A DNA stretch of 64,000 nucleotides from Chloroflexota bacterium. GTDB lineage: Bacteria; Chloroflexota; Anaerolineae; Aggregatilineales; J027. The notes beneath the pieces are model-generated. The model was not told where the DNA came from. It was given only the letters and a program-made list of their open reading frames with translations, and ran no database searches. The DNA lies in contig JACRBG010000002.1 of NCBI GenBank assembly GCA_016234595.1, positions 124,001 to 188,000 on the forward strand. Reading direction: 5' to 3'. The position numbers were made by a program, and so were the translations under genes. Positions 9,806 through 18,241 of this stretch are shown piece after piece. Each line of letters starts with the position of its first letter. The stretch's first letter is position 1.

Positions 9806-11092
9806 ATGTACAAGAAACTTTTCTTTATTTTGGCCCTATTGTTATCCATCAGACTGATTAATAACCCTCTGAAAGCGCTGCCCTTGCCTGTTTCTGCTCA
9901 AGAATCGGTTCAAATTACGGCGGAGGTTCTCTATAACAATTTAAATGTGCGTGCGGAGCCAACAACACGGGCAGAAATATTGAGCCGACTTCAAATGGGA
10001 GATGTTGTTAACGTAGATGGTTATCGCTATGTCAGGTGGTATTTATGGGTACATATTGTCAAACCAGATGCTGGCCTTGTTGGGTGGGTGCGGGCAGAGT
10101 ATATCGAAGTTTCGCAAGCCGATTGGCGGCAATATGTCCAAGAGATATCAATAGCTGATAGTCTTTATGCCCCACTTCAGACGATGACACAAAATTATCC
10201 GGTTGATGTTTATTCTGATCCGGTTGGGCAATATTGGAGAACTCAGCCAGTTACAGGGCAACTTCCACCTAACTCGCCTGTCACGGTTCACGGGATTGCG
10301 ACCATAAATTACTTTCAAGGGGGATTTGTTTATGTAACCCAGAATGAAGGAAATCTCGAAGGTTGGGTCTATGGATACGAATTGAATTGGTCTGCAGCCT
10401 TTGGAGATATATATTACTTCTCAGAATATGTAGCCGACAACCTCCCGGTGTTAACAAATTACTATGTTGATTATTATCCATTTGAATATTCAATTGATAA
10501 CCCTATTATTGAGGTTCAAGGACAAGTTCTTGCTTACGTCAATATCACTTCAGGGCTGCATTTGCGAGTCGAACCGAACCTAAATGCTGTCATTCTTGAG
10601 AGTTTAGATAATCGCACAATTTTGGCTGTTCATGGTCGTACCAGTAACGAGAATGACGCATGGGCTTACGTTACCGTTGTTACAACCGGGCAAAATGGAT
10701 GGGTATATGATCCCGCCACTGCGTCCCCGCAATACATCCGTTATCCGGAAGGGTTTGAACGTACTACTTTACCTATTCTTGTTCCAATTGCGACACCTGA
10801 GATATTACCTTCAGTTGAACCAGCTACCTCTCTCAATGGGAGTACAAATCGCCTAATTGGATTACGAAATGTACCTTATTTTTGGGTATATAATGATTTT
10901 TCGCAGTTGCTGTCAACAGGAACGCCCTTGCAAATTCTTGGGCGAAATATGAACAGTACATGGTTCAAAGTGGTGGTAAATGGCGAAGATGGTTGGCTTC
11001 CGATTCAATCTCTAAACATTGAAGGGGACTTCAATCGTTTGCCAATTCTTGCGCTGAATGATGGAAGCTATGACAATTCGAGGTTTGAATAG
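9806..11092 (+). CDS. Secreted protein with bacterial SH3 (SH3b) domains
   Basis: The protein has 428 residues. The start ATG is preceded by AGGGGAG at a good distance. A signal peptide covers about residues 1-32, with likely cleavage after VSAQ. SH3b-type segments are visible: NLNVRAEPTTRAEILSRL (about 48-95), GLHLRVEPNLNAVILESL (about 250-300) and a third, weaker one near the end (about 355-410). Such domains bind cell-wall peptides or other surface ligands. There is no catalytic domain. The gene is clearly richer in A+T than its neighbours (17 G/C in the 60 bases 10441-10500), which may mark acquisition or a fast-evolving surface protein. It stands alone between two terminators. Confidence 0.8.
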   Translation: MYKKLFFILALLLSIRLINNPLKALPLPVSAQESVQITAEVLYNNLNVRAEPTTRAEILSRLQMGDVVNVDGYRYVRWYLWVHIVKPDAGLVGWVRAEYIEVSQADWRQYVQEISIADSLYAPLQTMTQNYPVDVYSDPVGQYWRTQPVTGQLPPNSPVTVHGIATINYFQGGFVYVTQNEGNLEGWVYGYELNWSAAFGDIYYFSEYVADNLPVLTNYYVDYYPFEYSIDNPIIEVQGQVLAYVNITSGLHLRVEPNLNAVILESLDNRTILAVHGRTSNENDAWAYVTVVTTGQNGWVYDPATASPQYIRYPEGFERTTLPILVPIATPEILPSVEPATSLNGSTNRLIGLRNVPYFWVYNDFSQLLSTGTPLQILGRNMNSTWFKVVVNGEDGWLPIQSLNIEGDFNRLPILALNDGSYDNSRFE

Positions 11093-11095
11093 CTA

Positions 11096-11122
11096 CCCCC
11101 TTGTCAGCAGCCTACAAGGGGG
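11096..11122. terminator. Hairpin terminator between convergent genes
   Basis: CCCCCTTGT and ACAAGGGGG form a perfect 9-bp stem with a 9-nt loop, followed on the plus strand by AGTTTTCT. It separates the SH3b gene (+) from the FKBP gene (-) and probably ends the plus-strand transcript. Confidence 0.75.
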
Positions 11123-11128
11123 AGTTTT

Positions 11129-11518
11129 CTATTGAATGCCGAGGAGTTCGACCTCAAAAATGAGGGTGGCATAGCCGGGAATCGCGCCGGGGTAGCCTTT
11201 TTCGCCATAGGCTAGATTGTAGGGGATATAGAATTTGTAGATCGAGCCGACCGACATCAATTGCAAACCCTCTGTCCAGCCAGCGATCACGCCGTCCAGC
11301 GGAAATGAAATTGGAATACCCCGACTGTAAGTGCTGTCGAAGGCTTTGTTATCAAGGAACGTGCCATGATAGTGCACTTCGACAGTATCCGTCGCTTTGG
11401 GTTTAGGGCCATCCCCTTGTTTGACCACTTTATACTGTAGGCCGCTGGCGGTGACGTGAATATCTTCGTATTTCGCGTTCTCCGCCAGAAATTTTTCGCC
11501 GTCTTCTTTGTGACCCAT
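11129..11518 (-). CDS. FKBP-type peptidyl-prolyl cis-trans isomerase
   Basis: The protein has 129 residues. It speeds cis-trans isomerisation of peptide bonds before proline. After a short helical lead (FLAENA) comes one complete FKBP domain (about 25-128). The ligand-pocket residues expected for active FKBPs can be placed: Tyr50, Phe60-Asp61, Phe72, Val77-Ile78, Trp81, Tyr104 and Phe121. There is no signal peptide, so it should act in the cytoplasm. The long N-terminal dimerisation helix of FkpA/Mip proteins is mostly absent. A GGAGA element lies about ten bases before the ATG. It lies downstream of pdxT in the same direction. Confidence 0.93.
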   Translation of the reverse strand: MGHKEDGEKFLAENAKYEDIHVTASGLQYKVVKQGDGPKPKATDTVEVHYHGTFLDNKAFDSTYSRGIPISFPLDGVIAGWTEGLQLMSVGSIYKFYIPYNLAYGEKGYPGAIPGYATLIFEVELLGIQ

Positions 11519-11538
11519 TAATCAATCTTCTCCACAGG

Positions 11539-12126
11539 TTATTTGATAGGGTTTGATGAGTGTACCATATCCAAAAATAATTGGTGCATCCGTGAGTCGC
11601 CCGTTAGTTCAGGATGGAAGGCGGTCGCTAAAAGATGATGCTGCCGAACCGCGACAATCCCACCATCTTCCAAACGCGATAGGATTTCAACCCCGGCTTT
11701 TTCATCCACCCCAGTTACTAGTGGGGCGCGAATGAATACAGCATGGAAGGGTTCATCACCAAGACCTTTAATATCAAGGTCGGTTTCGAAACTGTCCACT
11801 TGTCGTCCAAAGGCATTACGGTTCACTTGAATATCCATCAGGCCGAGAATGGGTTGGTCGCGCCCGATGTCTTTGGCGAGAAAAATCATGCCCGCGCAGG
11901 TTCCCCAGACGGGCTTGGCTTGGGCAAATTTGCGGAGTGGTTCGACAAGGCCAAACGTGACCGCCAGTTTACCAATGGTGGTGCTTTCGCCACCGGGGAT
12001 AATCAGGGCATCCAGTGTGTCAAGTTGTTCGGGTAGACGCACTTCTACAGCTTCCGCCCCCAAACTTTCAATCATATGTTCATGTTCGATAAACGCCCCT
12101 TGTAAGGCGAGTACGCCAATGCGCAT
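11539..12126 (-). CDS. pdxT: Pyridoxal 5'-phosphate synthase glutaminase subunit PdxT
   Basis: The protein has 195 residues, the usual length. PdxT hydrolyses glutamine and passes ammonia to PdxS for pyridoxal phosphate synthesis. The class-I glutamine amidotransferase triad is visible: Cys77 in WGTCAGMIFLA, and His171 and Glu173 in FHPELT. The PdxT-typical GGES loop (45-48) and the start MRIGVLALQGAF are also present. AAAGGAG lies 8 bases before the ATG. pdxS is not next to it in this window, so the usual pdxST pair is split. Confidence 0.97.
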   Translation of the reverse strand: MRIGVLALQGAFIEHEHMIESLGAEAVEVRLPEQLDTLDALIIPGGESTTIGKLAVTFGLVEPLRKFAQAKPVWGTCAGMIFLAKDIGRDQPILGLMDIQVNRNAFGRQVDSFETDLDIKGLGDEPFHAVFIRAPLVTGVDEKAGVEILSRLEDGGIVAVRQHHLLATAFHPELTGDSRMHQLFLDMVHSSNPIK

Positions 12127-12448
12127 GATGGACGCTCCTTTGGTAATTTTGGCGAAGAATCTACGCCGTTGATGCTAGATTGGTGTGGTTTGTTCCCCAA
12201 TAGTTCTATCATATCGAATATTTTTGTCAACCGCCCCATGATTTTGACGAAATCCACAAGTGTCAGAAATGGAAAATTCAAAAAAGAGAGGCGAGGCAGC
12301 AATTTTGAGACATGAATCAGGACGCAGCACCCAGCCTTTGAACCTACCTATTGGCGATGCTCAACGGGGAGAATTTAGACCGGGTGATTTATCAGCATGC
12401 CTTTAAAGAGCGATTGGCCCAAGAAAAATAGGAGGATGCGATGCCCTT
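12127..12448. other. Intergenic region with a short orphan ORF
   Basis: This is a 322-base stretch without a convincing gene. Its left end carries the pdxT promoter and leader. A plus-strand ORF at 12357-12431 reads MLNGENLDRVIYQHAFKE and a few more residues, ends with TAG and is followed by an AGGAGG-like sequence and then a stop after two codons. It looks like the remnant of a C-terminus and cannot be assigned to a family. Nothing else is visible. Confidence 0.4.
12203..12230 (-). promoter_or_regulatory. Candidate promoter of pdxT
   Basis: On the minus strand TTGACA (12225-12230) is followed after 16 bases by TAGAAC (12203-12208). The -35 is perfect and the -10 matches 4 of 6. It lies about 75 bases before the pdxT start. 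Confidence 0.45.
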
Positions 12449-13087
12449 TTAAGCCTCAATGAAACTTGGAACAACCACCCGATATTTTTTGCTAGTGGTG
12501 CGGGCCATGACCAAAATCATGCGAAGGATGATGAGGATTTCAATGATCCAGTATAAAATGGTTAGCGGTTGGCCGATATTGGTTTCTTGGCGCGAGCCAA
12601 CGGTTGCTCGTTGGGGCGTAATGGTCATGCCATCTTTGGCCTCAACAAGGACATAGCCAATAAAACCACGCTGACCTGTTTCATCCTCGAAAAAGGCGTT
12701 GATGACCTTATTAGCTGTTTTATTGTCCAGTTCTAGCCCGATGTTTTCCTCTTCGGCGACTGTGCGCAACTCTGCTCGATATTGCGACATGGCATAAACA
12801 TATTTTTCGACCCAGAGCGTGCCATAGAGAACCAACCCCATCAGCACTGCACAAGTTGTTACAATCAGCAGATGGCTAAGGCGAGTGAAATCAATGACCC
12901 GACGCAGCAACATCGCCGCCAGCATAGCCGCGAACGCTGGTGACAAGAACGGAATGTAATAATAGCGCCAACTGACCCAGAGCAGCGACCCGACTGCCAC
13001 CCCTCCAATAATAGAGGCCAAAAAAACTACCGGAATCGCGGCGTCATGCGGCCTAGTTTCGGCACTATCGCCTATCACATCAATCAT
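12449..13087 (-). CDS. Hypothetical membrane protein
   Basis: The protein has 212 residues and belongs to no family I recognise. Three hydrophobic segments lie in the first 110 residues (about 18-38, 47-62, 72-92). A soluble loop of about 60 residues follows (with GQRGFIGYVLVEAKDGMTI), then a last membrane helix (about 175-195) and a basic C-terminus. A strong GGGGAGGG sequence precedes the ATG. It lies downstream of the dehydrogenase gene in the same direction, 28 bases apart, so they are probably co-transcribed. Confidence 0.7.
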   Translation of the reverse strand: MIDVIGDSAETRPHDAAIPVVFLASIIGGVAVGSLLWVSWRYYYIPFLSPAFAAMLAAMLLRRVIDFTRLSHLLIVTTCAVLMGLVLYGTLWVEKYVYAMSQYRAELRTVAEEENIGLELDNKTANKVINAFFEDETGQRGFIGYVLVEAKDGMTITPQRATVGSRQETNIGQPLTILYWIIEILIILRMILVMARTTSKKYRVVVPSFIEA

Positions 13088-13115
13088 AAATTCCCTCCCC
13101 TCGACCTAAAATCTG

Positions 13116-14189
13116 TTACAGTGTCTCCCAAATTTCCAGCTTGGCATTGGTGCGACGGATGACCTCATCGGTAAATTGGCTGGTTGAAGCCGACCCACCA
13201 AGATCAGCCGTCCGAATGCCATCATAGACTGCCTCAAGAGTGCCTTCCCGAATGGCACGGCTGGCCCGTTTGGCAGCATCCGTGTTGATGTAACTTAACA
13301 AAGCGGCGACGGCCAAAATCATTGCCATCGGGTTAGCCACGTTTTTGCCCATTAATGAAGGGGCAGTGCCATGTGGAGCTTCAGCCATGACGACCTGCGC
13401 GTTGAAATCGTCATCGAAGCGGATCACCAAAGATTCTGCACCAGCAATGCTGCCAAACATCTTCAAGACGAGGTCGGACATCACGTCCCCGTCGCGATTA
13501 AGAGCAGGGATGACCAAGGCCTCGCCGTTGGTTTCAAGCAGCAGGGCATAGGTAGCATCAATTAACTGTGGTTCATAACGCACGGAAGGATGGCGCTTGG
13601 CGGCGGCGTCCATTTCTTCCTTGAGCATCCCCTCATACAATGGGCTCACTGTATATTTGGGGCCACCAAAAACTTTCGCACCCGTTTTTTCGGCATGGCG
13701 GAAGGCAAATTCAGCCACAATCCGACAGGTACGACGGGTGATTTTTTGGGTGCTCCACGCCACCTCATCCAGCCCTTCGCCCTCGCGCCATTCCTTCGCA
13801 CCATAGCTGCCATCCACAGCCATACGGACAACAGCAATGGGGGCATGGACACCTGCGATAGGATGAATACGGGGAATGCGCCGACCGGTCCGCAAAATAA
13901 CCTGTGCATCCAAGATTTCTCGCAAAAGTGCATTGGGGCTGCCCACATCGTCGGGGTCGCCGGGAGTAATGGTAGCAGCTTTTAGGCCGAGACCCGTTTT
14001 GTGCATGGCTGCCCCCGCATCATGTACCACTTGGTTTTTGGTTTTGCGGCGGTTGCCCAGCGAGAGATCGAAATGCTGTAAGGTGACGGGGAGCCGAGTT
14101 ACAGTTGGATCAAGTACCCGGAGAGCCTCGACCAATAATTCCTGTCCGGTTTCGTCGCCCTCAAGCACAATAATGGTTGGGTTTGTCAC
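13116..14189 (-). CDS. Isocitrate/isopropylmalate dehydrogenase family protein
   Basis: The protein has 357 residues and starts with GTG. The family oxidatively decarboxylates 2-hydroxy acids (isocitrate, 3-isopropylmalate or homoisocitrate) with NAD(P) and Mg2+. Supporting stretches are the N-terminal IIVLEGDETGQELL, NRDGDVMSDL in the metal-binding region, and EAPHGTAPSLMGKNVANP near the cofactor site, which is closer to isocitrate dehydrogenases than to LeuB. The usual Lys-containing motif before the metal site reads GGPKYTVSPLYEGM here, which is divergent. No leucine or TCA-cycle gene is adjacent, so the substrate remains open. Confidence 0.85.
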   Translation of the reverse strand: MTNPTIIVLEGDETGQELLVEALRVLDPTVTRLPVTLQHFDLSLGNRRKTKNQVVHDAGAAMHKTGLGLKAATITPGDPDDVGSPNALLREILDAQVILRTGRRIPRIHPIAGVHAPIAVVRMAVDGSYGAKEWREGEGLDEVAWSTQKITRRTCRIVAEFAFRHAEKTGAKVFGGPKYTVSPLYEGMLKEEMDAAAKRHPSVRYEPQLIDATYALLLETNGEALVIPALNRDGDVMSDLVLKMFGSIAGAESLVIRFDDDFNAQVVMAEAPHGTAPSLMGKNVANPMAMILAVAALLSYINTDAAKRASRAIREGTLEAVYDGIRTADLGGSASTSQFTDEVIRRTNAKLEIWETL

Positions 14190-14237
14190 GTCTGAAAAGC
14201 ACCTTTTCTAGCATTGGATATGAACTGAAGTGAAGTT

Positions 14238-14804
14238 TTAAGGTTTGGATGGCGGGTCTTGGGGGGGTAGATTAGCCCCGTTAGACCCATCAGAAACTGT
14301 CGTGGGCGGTTTGGAATCGGGTTTAACCTCAGCAGGTTTGACTGCTGGTGGTTCGCTCGTTTTTCGCTTAGGTAAGGCCTCTAATGCACTTTCATCCAAT
14401 AAGCCTGTTTTACCGCGTGAAAGTGGCAAGGCTGGACGGATGCTACCCGCGCCTTCGATAAGGCTGACTAGTTTTTTCATGTCAATGGGTTTTTGCAGCA
14501 CATCATCGGCCCCGGCTTCTTTGCGCCGATCTTCAAGATCAAGTGCTGTATAGGCTGTAATAAAAACGATGGGCATGTTGGATGTAAAAGGATAGGCCCG
14601 CATCATTTTGCACAACGCAAAGCCGTCCAGCCTAGGCATCATGACATCCAACAAGGCAATGTCAGCTTTTTCGATCTCGGCCAGCGTAATTGCATCTACT
14701 GAATTTAGGGTCGTGATTGCCTCAAATCCATGAATTTCGATAATGGTCTTAAGGAGATTGAGGGTATCGAGTTCGTCGTCAACTACCAACACGCGCTTCG
14801 TCAT
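14238..14804 (-). CDS. Response regulator, receiver domain with Pro-rich tail
   Basis: The protein has 188 residues. One CheY-like receiver fills residues 1-120: acidic pair Asp9-Asp10, phospho-acceptor Asp53 in ALLDVMMPRLDG, Thr83 and Lys105. The remaining 65 residues are a Pro/Lys/Ser-rich tail without an output domain. It therefore likely acts by binding a partner, or through the tail, not on DNA. No histidine kinase gene is adjacent; partners could be any of the orphan kinases in the window. Confidence 0.92.
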   Translation of the reverse strand: MTKRVLVVDDELDTLNLLKTIIEIHGFEAITTLNSVDAITLAEIEKADIALLDVMMPRLDGFALCKMMRAYPFTSNMPIVFITAYTALDLEDRRKEAGADDVLQKPIDMKKLVSLIEGAGSIRPALPLSRGKTGLLDESALEALPKRKTSEPPAVKPAEVKPDSKPPTTVSDGSNGANLPPQDPPSKP

Positions 14805-14831
14805 GCGAACAATCCTTGCTAATGACTTGGT

Positions 14832-15221
14832 TTAATGATGCCATGGCAACACTAACACGGTTTCGGCACGATAGGCGGCGGCGGCATTAAAAACCCCTAA
14901 GATGCCAAAAAAATAGGCGGCTCGTCGGCTGTCACTGCCTTGCATAGCGGCAAACAGACCCGGCATACTAATCACAAAATACACTGCATAAAGATAGTAA
15001 GTAATGACGCGCTTGGGGTTGACCCCTGAAATGGAGAGCAAGATTGCCACCACCAGCACCATGACCGCCAACATTGTATCAATCCACATCGCACCCCAAT
15101 AGTTGCCACTGAGAGGTTTGTTGGTTCCGCCTAACCATGCTGCATAAATACCGAGCAGGAAACAAAACATAATATAGGCGTTATTTAGGCCTTCGTGCAA
15201 GTTTTGTAGGGTGGCTTCCAT
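14832..15221 (-). CDS. Small hypothetical membrane protein
   Basis: The protein has 129 residues with four predicted membrane helices (about 14-32, 47-65, 72-92, 103-122) and short loops. There is no recognisable family motif. The stop of the upstream gene (15225) and this ATG (15221) are three bases apart, so the two are almost certainly translated from one message. Confidence 0.7.
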   Translation of the reverse strand: MEATLQNLHEGLNNAYIMFCFLLGIYAAWLGGTNKPLSGNYWGAMWIDTMLAVMVLVVAILLSISGVNPKRVITYYLYAVYFVISMPGLFAAMQGSDSRRAAYFFGILGVFNAAAAYRAETVLVLPWHH

Positions 15222-15224
15222 AAT

Positions 15225-15662
15225 TTATTTAGTCGTTTCGGCGAGGATCGAAATATCGTAATTCATCTGGCGGAGCAGCGTATACATATCAAAATACATG
15301 CGCTCGCCCCAAAATTTATCCCCGACCAACGGGAACATGATAATCAGTGGAAAGGTGATAAATTTGCCAGAGGGGGGCAGATTAAACAATGGCCCGGTGT
15401 GTGTCCCCGTGAAGACGGATTCTTCAATCACCATCGCTTCGTCAATGGTCACGCTCTTGAGGTTAAAATTAGCGTCGGGCATCCCATCAAAAAGACCTTG
15501 ATAGAACGAAGCGACCCCTGTTTTACCACGATATTCCAAGCCTGTTGCCATGATGATATAGAGCGGGTCTTCGACCAAAGTCGCCAGCAAACCGGGGATG
15601 TCGCGGCGATTTTCAGCCAAGACGTGTTTTTGCCACAAGCGCTTGTTATAGTGCAGGGACAT
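15225..15662 (-). CDS. SnoaL/NTF2-like fold protein
   Basis: The protein has 145 residues when started at the ATG preceded by GAGG six bases upstream; a TTG 15 bases earlier would add five residues. The pattern NKRLWQKHVLAENRRDIPGLLATL, then EYRGKTGVASFYQGLFDGMPD and a beta-rich second half with FTGTHTGPLFNLPPSG is typical of SnoaL-like polyketide-cyclase or ester-cyclase proteins of the NTF2 fold. Many are small-molecule isomerases or have no known activity. It is translationally linked to the small membrane protein downstream. Confidence 0.75.
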   Translation of the reverse strand: MSLHYNKRLWQKHVLAENRRDIPGLLATLVEDPLYIIMATGLEYRGKTGVASFYQGLFDGMPDANFNLKSVTIDEAMVIEESVFTGTHTGPLFNLPPSGKFITFPLIIMFPLVGDKFWGERMYFDMYTLLRQMNYDISILAETTK

Positions 15663-15750
15663 GCCATTCCTCGACAAAATTAAATTTCCGTTTAGGACAC
15701 AATCCTGCGATTATAGCGTAGTGATTAGCCCCTACCAAGACGGAAAACGC

Positions 15751-16650
15751 TTAAAAAGGGTTGTCGTATCCCATTTGTTGAAGATCACCATAGGACGGTG
15801 CAGAGAAACAATTATCCGAATTAGAGATAATTTGATTGATGAATTCCTCGGCAGATATTCCTAGCATTTTTTCTACTGACCAATAGAAAAAATCATCTTC
15901 AGGCGGTGGCATTAGCTCCGTTCTAAAATAAGACATATCACTCTGGATTCGCATACGTATTGCTGAAACTTGTTCTGGCTGTGGGCATATTTGAATGGGT
16001 TTCTCATATGAATATTGATTCTGCTCAAAGTCAAAACGGTATTCGATGGTTAATCCTAGCTCATCATAGTCTAATATCAGGAAAAAATTTCCCCAAAGTG
16101 CTTTAATGGCAACATAAATAAGGGGCGTAGAGTCAATTTGACCTAGCAGTTCTTGGAGCAAGAAAATAGAGCCTGAAATTGTTAACCAATCCTTTGTATC
16201 ATCTAGATTCAAAGTGATTATTCGGAGAAGTTGATTTCTAAAGAAAAGCCCTAATATAAATGGACTTATTTCCTCGTCAATACCTAATCCGAAGTCCAAT
16301 GTTGGGTAATATTCCAGAATATTACCTGTGATTGCAGGGCTTTCTAATGGCTGATTGAATGTTTCCTCAAAAAATCCTTTTGTCTCATTGAGAGTAGTTT
16401 CTCCAACTTGCAAACCCATAAAACAAGGCAATATACATTCCTCTTTTGGGCTTAGGAGGGAGTTAACTAAGTCTACCAAATCAATCTGTTCTGGTGTCTC
16501 AGTCGGGTTAAATTTTGAAGAGGAGGCAGTAGTGAATTTGGTTGGCGCTGAAACAATAGGCAGACTAATTAAGCTAAAAAGGCTTACGGTGAAGAGACTT
16601 ATGATAATTTTCTGAAAAAGGTACTGGCCTTTATTGGAAATATATAGCAT
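15751..16650 (-). CDS. AT-rich secreted protein of unknown function
   Basis: The protein has 299 residues from the ATG that follows AGGAG by ten bases; a start 30 bases upstream is less likely. It has a signal peptide (hydrophobic stretch IIISLFTVSLFSLISLPIV) and then one unknown domain. Near its start is EECILPCFMGLQVGETTLNE, a Cys-Leu-Pro-Cys-x-x-Gly pattern that I remember from other secreted Chloroflexota proteins, but I cannot name a family. Base composition is low in G+C (23 of 60 in 16021-16080, against 34 of 60 in 13201-13260), with many AAT, ATT and TTA codons. This suggests a separate origin or low expression. Confidence 0.7.
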   Translation of the reverse strand: MLYISNKGQYLFQKIIISLFTVSLFSLISLPIVSAPTKFTTASSSKFNPTETPEQIDLVDLVNSLLSPKEECILPCFMGLQVGETTLNETKGFFEETFNQPLESPAITGNILEYYPTLDFGLGIDEEISPFILGLFFRNQLLRIITLNLDDTKDWLTISGSIFLLQELLGQIDSTPLIYVAIKALWGNFFLILDYDELGLTIEYRFDFEQNQYSYEKPIQICPQPEQVSAIRMRIQSDMSYFRTELMPPPEDDFFYWSVEKMLGISAEEFINQIISNSDNCFSAPSYGDLQQMGYDNPF

Positions 16651-16684
16651 GAGTTGTCTGCTCCTATATACAATCCCCATCTGT

Positions 16685-16708
16685 AAAAAGAGCCGGGGGT
16701 TCCGGCTC
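16685..16708 (-). terminator. Rho-independent terminator of the sigma factor gene
   Basis: On the minus strand GAGCCGG and CCGGCTC form a 7-bp GC-rich stem around a short AACCC loop and are followed by TTTTTAC. It lies about 45 bases after the stop codon of the sigma factor. Confidence 0.85.
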
Positions 16709-16750
16709 CTGACGTTGCATATTCAGTTGTGCAGGGTACGGCTCCCATGC

Positions 16751-17917
16751 TTAATTCAGATAATCGCGCAGGTTGTGGGCTAGGCGCGGGTGACGCAGGC
16801 GACGCAGCGCTTCTTTTTCAAGCTGGCGGATGCGTTCACGGCTGAGGCCAAATTTGTTGGCGATTTCTTCCAACGTGTGTGGCTCACCTCCACCCAATCC
16901 AAAGCGTAGGCGCAAAATATGGCTTTGACGTGGCGTCAATTCGCTTAAGACTTCTTCGATGGTTTCCTGAAGCAGATGTTGAGTAGCGGATTCCACAGGG
17001 CTAGGCGTATCTTGGTCTTCGATAAAATCGCCAAATTCGCTGTCGCCATCATCCCCAACGGGCCGTTCCAGCGCAATGGCGTGCTGGCTGGCATCCATCA
17101 TGCTGCGGACGTTCTCGGCTGGCATCCCCATTTCGCTCGCAATTTCTTCCGGTGAGGGCCGGCGACCCAATTTTTGTTCGAGGGTTTGGGCGGTGCGATA
17201 CATTTGGCGGATGCGTTCAGTCATGTGGAGGGGAATACGAATGGTGCGGGTTTTTTGGGCAAGGGCACGGGTGATGGCTTGACGAATCCACCATGTTGCA
17301 TAGGTGCTAAAGCGATTGCCCCGTTTGTAATCATACTTATCTACAGCGCGCATCAAGCCTACGTTGCCCTCTTGGATGAGGTCGGGGAAGGGCAAGCCTT
17401 GTCCCATATAACGCTTGGCGATGCTGACCACGAGACGAGTATTGGCACGCCCCAAATGTTCACGGGCGGCTTGTCCATCAAAAATGATGACATCCATCTC
17501 CGCTAACTTATCGGGGTCAAAACTGTTTCGACCAACTGTTTCGAGCTTTTCCGCTAAATCTTTACCCCGCTCGATCCGTTTGGCAAGTTCAATTTCTTCA
17601 TCGGCAGTCAGGAGTGGTTCTTGAGCCATTTGACGGAAGTATAGGCCCACTGGGTCATCGGGAGAGACAGCATTGATGTCGCCAACTTCCGGGTCACGAA
17701 TTTGCTCTGGCTCGAATTCCTCATCTACATCTACTGCCGGATCAGCCACAACAGCATCGTTGTCGTCTTGACGGAGTTCAATCCCAAGATCATCCAGTTC
17801 ATCCAGAACAGCCTCTATGGCGCCAACGTCCTCACCTTCGGTTTCAATTACCTCAAGCACATCTTCGAACGTTACATAGCCACGCCGATCTGCCCGGTTC
17901 ATTAGTTCCTGAATCAC
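16751..17917 (-). CDS. rpoD: Primary RNA polymerase sigma factor (RpoD/SigA type)
   Basis: The protein has 388 residues and directs RNA polymerase to housekeeping promoters. All regions are present: a short region 1.1 (about 1-50), acidic linker, region 1.2 with DPVGLYFRQM, region 2 (about 150-222) with FPDLIQEGNVGLMRAVDKYD and RFSTYATWWIRQAI, region 3 (about 230-305) and region 4 with the helix-turn-helix TLEEIANKFGLSRERIRQLE (about 348-367). The GTG start is the first possible codon after an in-frame TAG and follows AAGGAGG by 12 bases. It is compact like SigA of Bacillus, lacking the large insertion of E. coli RpoD. Confidence 0.96.
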   Translation of the reverse strand: MIQELMNRADRRGYVTFEDVLEVIETEGEDVGAIEAVLDELDDLGIELRQDDNDAVVADPAVDVDEEFEPEQIRDPEVGDINAVSPDDPVGLYFRQMAQEPLLTADEEIELAKRIERGKDLAEKLETVGRNSFDPDKLAEMDVIIFDGQAAREHLGRANTRLVVSIAKRYMGQGLPFPDLIQEGNVGLMRAVDKYDYKRGNRFSTYATWWIRQAITRALAQKTRTIRIPLHMTERIRQMYRTAQTLEQKLGRRPSPEEIASEMGMPAENVRSMMDASQHAIALERPVGDDGDSEFGDFIEDQDTPSPVESATQHLLQETIEEVLSELTPRQSHILRLRFGLGGGEPHTLEEIANKFGLSRERIRQLEKEALRRLRHPRLAHNLRDYLN

Positions 17918-18052
17918 GTGCGTCTATGGCCTCCTTCGATTGTTTGATTTGGCTGCACAACACCTACATTCTGCGAGGAAGCAGATATTTGGTGGGTGTG
18001 TTGCATGGTAAGAGTGGTAACTCATGCCCCTTTGTGTAAACGATTAAAACTC

Positions 18053-18061
18053 ATTGTAGCA
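18053..18061 (-). promoter_or_regulatory. Candidate extended -10 promoter of the sigma factor gene
   Basis: On the minus strand TGCTACAAT combines the TGn element with a 5-of-6 match to TATAAT. No good -35 is seen. The start codon lies about 135 bases downstream, leaving a long leader. Confidence 0.4.
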
Positions 18062-18131
18062 TAGTTTCATGGTGACTGGAAGTATCGGCCAAATAGGAAT
18101 TAATGTACTTCTAAACTTGACAATGCCTTTT

Positions 18132-18160
18132 TTGACTTGAGTTCTTTAACTGTTTATACG
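18132..18160 (+). promoter_or_regulatory. Candidate promoter of the bactofilin-like gene
   Basis: TTGACT (18132-18137), a 17-base spacer and TATACG (18155-18160). A second TTGACA lies just upstream (18117-18122) without a good partner. The gene starts at 18242. Confidence 0.5.
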
Positions 18161-18241
18161 CTACAATTGCGGTAAAATGCTCAGTTGTCAATAGCAAAAA
18201 ATATTGAGTTGATCAGTTTTTCCAACTAGGAACAAGCCTTC

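Larger units (their letters stand above)
17918..18241. other. Divergent control region between rpoD and the bactofilin-like gene
   Basis: These 324 bases hold the leaders and promoters of two divergent genes. Each side has one plausible promoter (listed separately). There is no ORF with coding character and no RNA structure that I can name. Confidence 0.6.
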
